From: Pinisolibacter sp040275425 | GTDB lineage: Bacteria; Pseudomonadota; Alphaproteobacteria; Rhizobiales; Ancalomicrobiaceae | Direction: 5' to 3' | Length of the DNA: 17,422 nucleotides | Assembly: GCA_040275425.1 (NCBI GenBank) | Contig: JBEOKB010000121.1 | Location: forward strand, 1-17,422 | Part shown: in pieces, positions 1 through 6,482 of the stretch | Numbering within the stretch: position 1 is the stretch's first letter | Layout of the letters: each line of letters opens with the position of its first letter | Program-made: the position numbers and the translations under genes | Notes under the pieces: generated by a model | What the model was told of the DNA's origin: nothing | Database searches by the model: none | What the model saw: only the letters and a program-made list of their open reading frames with translations

Positions 1-788
1 GGAGCAGCGGCCGGGGCGGCGGCGGGACCGGCGCCGTAGAGCTTCTCCCATTCGGGATAGCCTTCCGGATAGGTCGCGACGTTGGTGTAGCCGAGGGCCT
101 TGGCCTTGGCGGCCGACTTCTCCGACAGCACGCACTCCAGGCCGCCGCAGTAGTAGATCAGCAGCGAGGCCTTGTCGGCGGGCAGCTTGTCGAGGTTCTT
201 GTCGAAGTCGGTCTCGGAGACGTTGATCGCGGTCGGGATCATTCCCTTGTCGGCGACGCGCTTCGGGCGGGCGTCGATCAGGGTGTAGGCGGCCTTCTCG
301 TCGATCAGCTTCTTGATGTAGGGGCCGGAGACGGCGACGCCGCCGCCCTTGGCCTTCCAGTCGGGCATGCCCTCGGCATAGACCTTGATGTTCTTGTAGC
401 CGAGCGCCTCGGCCTTGGCGGCGGAGGTGTGCGACAGCATGCAGTCGAGGCCGCCGCAATAGAAGATCAGCAGCGTGTCCTTGTCGGCGGGCAGCTTGTC
501 GACCGACTTCTCGAACTGGGTGTCGGGGATGTTGATCGCGCCGGGGATGTGACCGGGGTCGTACTGGCGCGCGGCCGGGCGGCTGTCGATCAGGGCGACG
601 CCCTTCTTCAGCGGGATCTCGACCTGGGTCGCGACGAAGTCGTAGGCGGTCAGCGTCTTGTACCAGCCTTCCTTGGGCTGGAGCGCGGTCTGCGCCGAGG
701 CGGGCGCGAACGGTACCAGCGCGACGGGCGCGGCGCCGAGGGCGGCGAGCAGGACGGCGAGCAGCGGGAGAGGCGTCTTGGTCTTCAT
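1..788 (-). CDS. Exported tandem rhodanese-domain protein (3' end cut by window edge)
   Basis: About 262 codons are visible, starting at ATG 788 with a GAGGAG ribosome site 7 bases upstream; the frame is open through the left edge, so the C-terminus is missing. Residues 1-32 form a signal peptide (basic start, long Leu/Ala core, PASA before Gln33), so the protein is probably periplasmic. Two rhodanese domains follow (about 40-150 and 150-245), each with a YCGGL-[DE]-C active loop: Cys111/Cys116 and Cys214/Cys219. The first Cys of each loop aligns with the catalytic, persulfide-forming cysteine of the family. The two domains are clearly similar (both have KLPADK before the loop), which suggests internal duplication. 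A Pro/Ala-rich tail begins near the edge. It starts 23 bases after the YeeE/YedE gene and is probably its operon partner, handling sulfane sulfur outside the cytoplasm. Family sure; substrate unknown. Confidence 0.9.
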   Translation of the reverse strand, partial: MKTKTPLPLLAVLLAALGAAPVALVPFAPASAQTALQPKEGWYKTLTAYDFVATQVEIPLKKGVALIDSRPAARQYDPGHIPGAINIPDTQFEKSVDKLPADKDTLLIFYCGGLDCMLSHTSAAKAEALGYKNIKVYAEGMPDWKAKGGGVAVSGPYIKKLIDEKAAYTLIDARPKRVADKGMIPTAINVSETDFDKNLDKLPADKASLLIYYCGGLECVLSEKSAAKAKALGYTNVATYPEGYPEWEKLYGAGPAAAPAAA

Positions 789-811
789 CGTGGGTCTCCT
801 CGATGCGGAAT

Positions 812-2056
812 TCACAGAAGGGTCAGTTTCTCGGTCGTTTCGTTCCAGCGGACGATCGCGTACCAGACGGCGAGCACGCCCCAGCCGATCGCCAACGCCA
901 GGGCCCAGGAGCCGAGCATCTCGGGCAGGTAGGCCTGGAAGCCGAGGCGGGTGACCTCCCAGGTCTCGACGTTGGTCTCGTCGATGACGGAGAGGCCGGT
1001 CTTCTTGAGCACGGCGGAGGCGAGCGAGCCGACCCAGGCGAAGAAGACCATCGCCACCCACAGTTTCAGGTGCCCCTCCCCCATGCGCCACAGCGCGCCG
1101 GAGGCGCAGCCGCCCGCGAACACCATGCCGATGCCGAAGATCAGGCCGCCCGCGAGCGAGCCGATCCAGAAGGTGGCGGGAATGGCGACGTAGGGGTCGA
1201 TGACCTTGGCCTTGAACAGCAACGCGGCGAGCGGCATGGCCACCGCCAGCGCCAGGATCACCGCCTTGGTCATGGTGCCCTCGGCGGTCATGAAGGGCTC
1301 GCGGATCGAGCGGGCGAAGCACAGGCGCGAGCGGTGCATGACGAAGCCGATGGCGAAACCCGCGACCAGGATGACGGCACGGGAGGCGAGCTGCTTCTCG
1401 GGCGAGGCCCACCAGCGCACCGCCCAGACCGCCACGGCGACGATCACCGCCAGACCGAGGAACGGGAACAGCTTCTTCACGCCCTCGGGCATCGCCCAGG
1501 GGGTGGGCGCGGCGGTGCCCCATTCGATGTTCTCGAGCGTCCACAACAGCGCCTTCAGGCCGATCACCGCGCCGACGACGAGGCCCACCCACATCGCCCA
1601 ACCGGCGGGCGAGGCGTGGACGACCGGATTGAAGAAGCCGCCGGTGGTGCAGCCGCCGGCGAGGGCGGCGCCGATGCCCATCAGCGAGCCGCCGAGCGCG
1701 GCCCAGACGAACTCGAGCTTCGGCGGGCGGTTGACGGCGAACTGGCGCGACATCAGCGCGGCGGTGAAGGCGCCGCCGACGAGCAGGATGTTCATCAGCG
1801 ACATGCGATGGGTGAGAATGGTCTCGGTCGGCTCGGCGAGGCCGAGGGCGGGTCCGAGACCGACGGCGCGGTTGATCCAGTCACCCCAGAACTTCACGCC
1901 GCCGAACACGCCCCAGAACAGGCCGGACATCATCAGCGCCAGCACCACCAGGACGAGGAGCAACGCACCGACGTAGGGCGACCATTCCTCGACGAAGATC
2001 TTCTCGTAGTCGGCCGCGAAGCCGGACAGCGGGCCGCGGCCCCTCTCGCCACTCAT
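812..2056 (-). CDS. YeeE/YedE family sulfur-compound transport protein
   Basis: A 414-residue, strongly hydrophobic inner-membrane protein with about nine or ten membrane segments, starting at ATG 2056 with GGAG 7 bases upstream. It contains the two repeated Gly-rich signatures of the YeeE/YedE family: GGCTTGGFF around Cys136 and GGCASGALWRMGEG around Cys317, plus RSRLCFARS around Cys246. Three conserved cysteines of this kind line the conducting path of the characterised thiosulfate permease YeeE (TsuA), which supports uptake of thiosulfate or a related sulfur compound here. The first 25 residues are polar and lie outside the membrane. The gene follows a cytochrome c gene and precedes an exported rhodanese on the same strand. 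The family assignment is firm; the exact substrate and direction are inferred, since some relatives are implicated in selenium or general sulfane-sulfur trafficking. Confidence 0.88.
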   Translation of the reverse strand: MSGERGRGPLSGFAADYEKIFVEEWSPYVGALLLVLVVLALMMSGLFWGVFGGVKFWGDWINRAVGLGPALGLAEPTETILTHRMSLMNILLVGGAFTAALMSRQFAVNRPPKLEFVWAALGGSLMGIGAALAGGCTTGGFFNPVVHASPAGWAMWVGLVVGAVIGLKALLWTLENIEWGTAAPTPWAMPEGVKKLFPFLGLAVIVAVAVWAVRWWASPEKQLASRAVILVAGFAIGFVMHRSRLCFARSIREPFMTAEGTMTKAVILALAVAMPLAALLFKAKVIDPYVAIPATFWIGSLAGGLIFGIGMVFAGGCASGALWRMGEGHLKLWVAMVFFAWVGSLASAVLKKTGLSVIDETNVETWEVTRLGFQAYLPEMLGSWALALAIGWGVLAVWYAIVRWNETTEKLTLL

Positions 2057-2077
2057 CGTTCCACTCCGTTCGATCGA

Positions 2078-2106
2078 GGAGCCGGGCGCGGGCGCTCACC
2101 GGCTCC
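2078..2106 (-). other. Hairpin between cytochrome c and YeeE genes
   Basis: Perfect 8-bp inverted repeat GGAGCCGG / CCGGCTCC (2078-2085 with 2099-2106) around a 13-base loop that can form three more pairs (GCG/CGC). It lies in the 74-base gap between the two genes and has no T-run after it on the minus strand. It may be an RNA processing or stability element that sets the ratio of the two products, or a chance GC-rich fold. Confidence 0.4.
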
Positions 2107-2130
2107 GAATTGACATGCGGGTTCGGGCGA

Positions 2131-2520
2131 TCAGTTGCAGGAGGCGGGTTCGTCGCCGTCCTTGGCGCCGCGGGCGAGGAAGGCGGCGACGTCGGCGGTC
2201 AAGTCGGTGTCGGGCACGTCGGCGAACTTCTCGGCCGCCTTGTTGGCCGACCTGATCTCGGCGCGATAGGCGGTGGAGAGGAAGCGCGAGACGGTGTCGG
2301 CGCCCTTGGCGTGCTTGTCGGCCTTCACGTAGTCGGCCCATTCGGCCTTGGTGCGGGTGGAAGGCGCGATCGAGCCGATCGGCGAGGCGACATGGCAGGA
2401 CGTGCAGACGCTGCGGTAGTAGATGCGGCCGCGCTTCCAGTCGGCGTCGTAGGCGAGCGCGGCGGTGGACGCGACGCAGGCGAGCGCGAGGACGAAGAGG
2501 CGAAGAGCTTTGGGCGACAT
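2131..2520 (-). CDS. Exported monohaem c-type cytochrome, no Met ligand
   Basis: A 129-residue protein. The start at ATG 2520 is chosen over the longer open frame because AGGAG lies 7 bases upstream and a signal peptide begins there (residues 1-23, ending AALA). Mature protein is about 106 residues with one haem attachment motif CTSCH (Cys39, Cys42, His43) near its N-terminus, as in small class I cytochromes. The mature part contains no methionine at all, so the sixth haem ligand cannot be Met; His70, a lysine, or Cys128 in the C-terminal PASCN are the only obvious options. As the first gene of the set with the YeeE/YedE permease and rhodanese, it is a plausible electron acceptor for oxidation of a sulfur compound in the periplasm. 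That role is inference. The cytochrome call itself is secure; the subfamily is not recognised. Confidence 0.82.
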   Translation of the reverse strand: MSPKALRLFVLALACVASTAALAYDADWKRGRIYYRSVCTSCHVASPIGSIAPSTRTKAEWADYVKADKHAKGADTVSRFLSTAYRAEIRSANKAAEKFADVPDTDLTADVAAFLARGAKDGDEPASCN

Positions 2521-3136
2521 CGGCGAACTCCTGGTCGGAGCCCTTCCGCCTCGGGACTTCGGCATGGGGCTCGAGCGAGACCTCACAGATCCGTCCGGCG
2601 GAGTCTTCCGCGCGATTCCCGGCACGAATTCGATCCGCGCCGGGTGGCCAGATCTGTAATTTCGAATGTTTGCATACTTCTCCCTTCCGTTCGACGAAGG
2701 GAGGTGGCGTCTCGTCGCTCGGCAAGTCCCTGATCGCACCACTACGCATGCGACGGCGAGCCGTCGCGCGGGGCACGACGGCGACGTCCGATGCTTTCGG
2801 CCAAGCAATTTACTTCATTCGCTTTTTCAGTCCGTTCTGACGTCATCTCGCTCGATGGCGGCGACGCGTCCGCGCGTGGGGGCGGTCGCACCGACTGGAA
2901 GGTCTCTTTCCATTCGACGCCGGAGGAACCGCCCTCTCCTCGCGAATTCGGGCAGATCGGAGGGGACGAGGGCGATGGTGGGCGCGCGCGCCGCGACATT
3001 CCTGCCGACGAATCGGGCTCGGTCGGGCGCGCCGGACACGGTCAAGATCGTCGATCGGGGCGAGGCAATCATTCCTGTGGAAGACCGGGTATGAGGCTTC
3101 GGGCGCTTCACGAGAGCGTCAACCATTCGTTAAGAC
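2521..3136. other. Divergent intergenic region, cytochrome gene / dnaB
   Basis: This 616-base gap separates the leftward sulfur set from rightward dnaB. Several open frames cross it on both strands, but their products are Arg/Pro/Ser-rich and lack domains or ribosome sites, so I call no gene. Two patches are much richer in A+T than the surroundings, about 2651-2690 and 2804-2850, and are the likeliest promoter regions for the two directions. An inverted repeat lies at 2680-2703. No convincing -35/-10 pair could be fixed by eye. A small hairpin TGGAA/TTCCA lies at 2896-2912. No RNA gene recognised. Confidence 0.5.
2680..2703. promoter_or_regulatory. Inverted repeat CTCCCTTC-N8-GAAGGGAG
   Basis: Perfect 8-bp arms (2680-2687 and 2696-2703) around 8 bases, directly beside the AT-rich patch 2651-2679. 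It is 160 bases upstream of the cytochrome gene start. The 24-bp symmetric shape and the position fit an operator or a 5' leader hairpin of the sulfur operon. No regulator gene is next to it in this window, so the binding protein is unknown. Confidence 0.4.
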
Positions 3137-4660
3137 ATGGGGCGACACAGAGAGATGCACCCCGTGATGAAATCCCCGATCCGACGCGTCGAGGACGCCG
3201 TCCCCGCGCTCGCCCGCACCGCCCCGCACAACGCCGAGGCCGAGCGCCAGCTCCTCGGCGCGATTCTCGTCAACAACGAGACCTACTACCGCGTCTCCGA
3301 CTTTCTCGAGCCGGCGCACTTCTTCCTGGAGCCGCATCGGCAGATCTACGAGCGCACGGGGCAGATGATCCGCGCCGGCAAGGTCGCCTCGCCGATCACG
3401 CTCAAGACCTTCTTCCCGGCCGAGATCCAGATCGCCGACATGAGCCCGACGCAGTATCTGCTCCGGCTCGCCTCCGACGCCACCACCATCATCAACGCCG
3501 AGGACTACGGCCGCACCGTTCAGGAACTGGCGGTCAGGCGCAATCTGATCCGCATCGGCGAGGACATGGTCAACATCGCCTTCGACGCGCCGATCGACAT
3601 GCCGCCGCGCGCCCAGATCGAGGACGCCGAGCGGCGGCTGTTCGAGCTGGCGGAGGCCGGGCGCTACGACGGCGGCTTCGTGTCGTTCTCCGACGCGCTG
3701 CGCGGCTCGATCGAGATGGCGGCGTCGGCGTTCCAGCGGGCGGGCAAGCTGTCGGGCATCTCGACCGGCATCTCGACCCTCGACGCGCGCCTCGGCGGGC
3801 TGCAGCGCTCGGACCTCGTGATCCTCGCCGGGCGTCCGGCGATGGGCAAGACGTCGCTGGCCACCAACATCGCCTTCAACATCGCCGCCGCCTATCGCGC
3901 CGAGGAGCAGGCCGACGGCGTGCTCAAGACCATGGACGGCGGCATCGTCGGCTTCTTCTCGCTCGAAATGAGCTCCGAACAGCTCGCCACCCGCATCATC
4001 TCGGAGCAGACGGAGATCCCGTCGAACCGGATCCGGCGCGGCGACATCACCGATCAGGACTTCGAGAAGCTGGTGGCGGCGTCGCAGATGATGCAGTCGA
4101 TCCCGCTCTACGTCGACCAGACCGGCGGCATCTCGATCGCCCAGCTCGCCGCCCGTGCCCGCCGCCTCAAGCGGCAGAAGGGGCTCGACGTGCTGATCGT
4201 CGACTACCTCCAGCTGCTCACCGGCTCGTCGAAGAAGGGCTCGGAGAACCGGGTGCAGGAGATCACCGAGATCACCACGGGCCTGAAGGCGCTGGCCAAG
4301 GAGCTGAACGTGCCGATCGTGGCGCTGTCCCAGCTGTCGCGTCAGGTGGAGAACCGCGAGGACAAGCGGCCGCAGCTGTCGGACCTGCGCGAATCGGGTT
4401 CGATCGAGCAGGACGCCGACGTGGTCATGTTCGTCTATCGCGAGGAGTACTACCTCAAGAACCAGGAGCCCCAGGAAAAGGGCACGGACGCGTGGTTCAA
4501 GTGGGAGGAGAAGTTCAACCGCATGCGCGGCGTCGCCGAGGTGATCGTCGGCAAGCAGCGCCACGGCCCGACGGGCTCGGTCGAACTCCACTTCGCCGGC
4601 GAAGTGACGCGCTTCTCCGACCTCATCCGCGACGATCACCTGCCGGAGCGGCGGGACTGA
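3137..4660 (+). CDS. dnaB: Replicative DNA helicase DnaB
   Basis: Hexameric 5'-3' helicase that unwinds DNA at the replication fork and interacts with DnaG primase and the clamp loader. The 507-residue product has the normal length and two domains: the N-terminal helical domain (opening APHNAEAERQLLGAIL at about 30) and the RecA-like C-terminal domain. Visible motifs are Walker A GRPAMGKT (Lys238), the SLEMS segment, Walker B VDYLQLL (Asp356) and the late LSQLSRQVENR and RESGSIEQDADVV segments. No intein interrupts them. Start choice is uncertain: ATG 3137, 3155 and 3167 are all in frame and none has a strong ribosome site; the conserved part begins after all three. It stands alone on the plus strand, with an opposing small gene ending 39 bases downstream. 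Confidence 0.96.
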   Translation: MGRHREMHPVMKSPIRRVEDAVPALARTAPHNAEAERQLLGAILVNNETYYRVSDFLEPAHFFLEPHRQIYERTGQMIRAGKVASPITLKTFFPAEIQIADMSPTQYLLRLASDATTIINAEDYGRTVQELAVRRNLIRIGEDMVNIAFDAPIDMPPRAQIEDAERRLFELAEAGRYDGGFVSFSDALRGSIEMAASAFQRAGKLSGISTGISTLDARLGGLQRSDLVILAGRPAMGKTSLATNIAFNIAAAYRAEEQADGVLKTMDGGIVGFFSLEMSSEQLATRIISEQTEIPSNRIRRGDITDQDFEKLVAASQMMQSIPLYVDQTGGISIAQLAARARRLKRQKGLDVLIVDYLQLLTGSSKKGSENRVQEITEITTGLKALAKELNVPIVALSQLSRQVENREDKRPQLSDLRESGSIEQDADVVMFVYREEYYLKNQEPQEKGTDAWFKWEEKFNRMRGVAEVIVGKQRHGPTGSVELHFAGEVTRFSDLIRDDHLPERRD

Positions 4661-4699
4661 GAGCGACGACGGGGCGAGCGCGGAGCCGTCGCGAGCCGC

Positions 4700-5068
4700 T
4701 CACTTCTTCCACGTCTCGAAGACGTGGGCCACTTCGCTCGACCAGAACTTCTCCTGGTTGCGCACGTCACGACCGTGGAAACGCGCGAGTTCGAAGAAGC
4801 CCCTGCCGGGCATCATGTCGCCGGACCTGTGGACGACGACGATGGTGAGAAGCCCGCGACCGGCGGCGTTCTCGGCGGTGGAGATCTCGTCGAGCAGCGC
4901 GTGTAGGCGGGAATCGTCGGGGCGCAGCTTGAACGCCTTCACCCGGGCGACGAGATCGGAATAGCTGATGAAGCGGCGGCGGCGGGCGGTGTCGATCAGT
5001 GCCTCGCGCACCTCGTGCCGCACCTCGGCATAGACGGCGGCGAACGGCCGCTCGATCGCACAGACCAT
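4700..5068 (-). CDS. Conserved-looking small protein of unknown function
   Basis: 122 residues, start ATG 5068 with GGAGAGGT just upstream (GGAG 4 bases from the ATG, G-rich tract extending farther). I do not recognise a named family. The N-terminal half (about 8-65) looks helical and basic, with ISYSDLVARVKAF resembling a winged-helix-like fold; the C-terminal half has strand-like LLTIVVVHRSGD followed by MPGRGFFELARFHGRD and a Trp-rich end. The PG-x-GFFELA-x3-GRD segment looks like a conserved functional patch. No signal peptide or membrane segment, so cytoplasmic. It lies 56 bases downstream of the MFS gene on the same strand and may be co-transcribed. The codon pattern and composition support a real gene. 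Confidence 0.75.
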   Translation of the reverse strand: MVCAIERPFAAVYAEVRHEVREALIDTARRRRFISYSDLVARVKAFKLRPDDSRLHALLDEISTAENAAGRGLLTIVVVHRSGDMMPGRGFFELARFHGRDVRNQEKFWSSEVAHVFETWKK

Positions 5069-5079
5069 ACCTCTCCCCC

Positions 5080-5110
5080 ACTCCCTCCGGGCCGACCCGT
5101 CGCAGGGAGT
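5080..5110 (-). other. Hairpin just upstream of the small unknown gene
   Basis: Perfect 7-bp arms ACTCCCT / AGGGAGT (5080-5086 with 5104-5110); the 17-base loop holds a further CGGG-N4-CCCG pairing on the minus strand. It lies between the MFS stop (5125) and the next start (5068), next to the G-rich ribosome-site region. It could act as an intercistronic attenuator or influence translation of the downstream gene. Confidence 0.4.
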
Positions 5111-5124
5111 TTAGGTTCGTCCGC

Positions 5125-6345
5125 TCAATCCCGCAACCGGACGGCGAGCACCATCTGTCCCGCCAACAGCACCGCGACGAAGGCGGCGACGCCGGGCCAG
5201 CCGGCGTGCGTCCAGGCGAGGCCGCCGGTCGAGCCGGCGATCGAGGAGCCGAGGTAGTAGGCCAGCAGATAGAGCGAGGAGGCGTGGGCCTTGTCGCCGT
5301 TCGCACGGGCGCCGACCCAGCCGCCGGCGACGGTGTGGGCGGCGAAGAAGCCGGAGGTGACCAGGGCGATGCCGATCACCACGGCGGGGAGCGCGGGCAG
5401 CAGCGTGACGGCGAGACCGGCCGCGGTGACGAGGACGCCACCGGCGAGGACGGGCGCGCGGCCGAAGCGGTCGGCCAGCCCGCCCGCCACCGGCGAGGCG
5501 ACGATGCCGAAGACGTAGACCAGGAAGATCGAGCCGACCGCGCCCTGTCCGAGGTCCCAGGGCGGGGCCATCAGGCGGAAGCCGACGTAGTTGTAGACGG
5601 TGACGAAACCGCCCATCGCCAGGAAGGCGACGGCGAAGAGGGCGATGAGGCCCGGATCGCCGAGGTGGCGGCCCCAGGCGGCGAGATGGGGGCGCAGCCC
5701 CCGCGACGGGCGCGGGGTGAAGTTGCGCGAAGGCGGCAGCAGGGCGGCGAACCCGACGGCGGCGGCGAGGCCGAGGGCGCCGATCACGGCGAGCGCCACG
5801 CGCCAATCGGCGTGCTCGGCGACGAAACCGGTGACGACACGGCCCGCCATGCCGCCGGCCGCGTTGCCGCCGATGTAGAGGCCCATGGCGCTGCCGAGGC
5901 CGGCGGGGTCGATCTCCTCGGCGAGATAGGCCATGGCCACGGCGGGCGCGCCGCCGAGCGCGAAGCCCTCCAGCGCGCGCAGCACCAGGATCATCGACCA
6001 GGACGGGGCGACGGCGACGGCGAGTTCGAGGATGGCGGCGACGATCAGCGAGACCAGCATCAGCCGCTTGCGGCCGAGCGCCTCCGACAGGGCGCCGGCG
6101 ATCAGGATCGAGACGGCGAGGAAGCCGGTCGACAGCGACAGGGCGAGCGAACTCTCCGCGGCCGAGACGCCGAAGGCGCGGGCGAGATCGGGCAGCAGCG
6201 GCTGGACGCAGTAGATCTGCGAGAAGATGGCGTAGCCCGACAGGAACAGCGCGATGTTGATGCGCCACCACGTCCATGTGCCGCGTCGCGCCCAGCGGGG
6301 GGCGGGCGAGGCGTCGGCGGAGACATCGGGGCGATCGGTCGGCAT
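5125..6345 (-). CDS. MFS efflux transporter, YnfM-like
   Basis: A 406-residue, 12-segment major facilitator protein of the inner membrane. The opening FLSGYAIFSQIYCVQPLLPD and the following FGVSAAESSLALS match the pattern of the E. coli YnfM group of putative drug/metabolite exporters. The motif-A loop between segments 2 and 3 is present (GALSEALGRKRLML), and its second-half copy GGLADRFGRAPVL lies between segments 8 and 9. The frame extends 69 bases farther to a GTG at 6414, giving 429 residues; I prefer ATG 6345 because the extra part is Pro-rich and resembles non-coding sequence, but neither start has a ribosome site. It runs opposite to dnaB and alr and leads into the small unknown gene. 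Substrate unknown. Confidence 0.85.
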   Translation of the reverse strand: MPTDRPDVSADASPAPRWARRGTWTWWRINIALFLSGYAIFSQIYCVQPLLPDLARAFGVSAAESSLALSLSTGFLAVSILIAGALSEALGRKRLMLVSLIVAAILELAVAVAPSWSMILVLRALEGFALGGAPAVAMAYLAEEIDPAGLGSAMGLYIGGNAAGGMAGRVVTGFVAEHADWRVALAVIGALGLAAAVGFAALLPPSRNFTPRPSRGLRPHLAAWGRHLGDPGLIALFAVAFLAMGGFVTVYNYVGFRLMAPPWDLGQGAVGSIFLVYVFGIVASPVAGGLADRFGRAPVLAGGVLVTAAGLAVTLLPALPAVVIGIALVTSGFFAAHTVAGGWVGARANGDKAHASSLYLLAYYLGSSIAGSTGGLAWTHAGWPGVAAFVAVLLAGQMVLAVRLRD

Positions 6346-6482
6346 GGGGGCGCGGGGCTCGGCGGGAGCGGGTCGGGGAGGTGAACCATAGCCGCTCGCG
6401 AACCGGTTCGACACCCGGCGCGACGCATGTCGGCTTCTCGCGCCTTGACAGCGCCGTCTTCCCGTCGCTCCCTCCGCTGATC

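Noticed and set aside
2827..3126. Small frames in the dnaB upstream gap (for example a 99-codon minus-strand frame)
   Set aside because: No ribosome site or recognisable motif, composition like non-coding GC-rich DNA.
3107..3135. TTCACG-17-TTAAGA as a dnaB promoter
   Set aside because: Poor -10 match; would also put the first ATG inside the promoter. Not strong enough to call.
4667..4691. CGACGG/CCGTCG hairpin between dnaB and the convergent small gene
   Set aside because: Only 6 bp with a 13-base loop and no T-run; likely chance in this composition.
2791..4848. 685-codon plus-strand frame overlapping dnaB, and 506-codon antisense frame 3119-4639
   Set aside because: Arg-rich shadow frames of dnaB; the DnaB frame has all helicase motifs.
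6445..6450. TTGACA hexamer upstream of alr as a -35
   Set aside because: No acceptable -10 at 16-18 bases downstream; kept only as a note.
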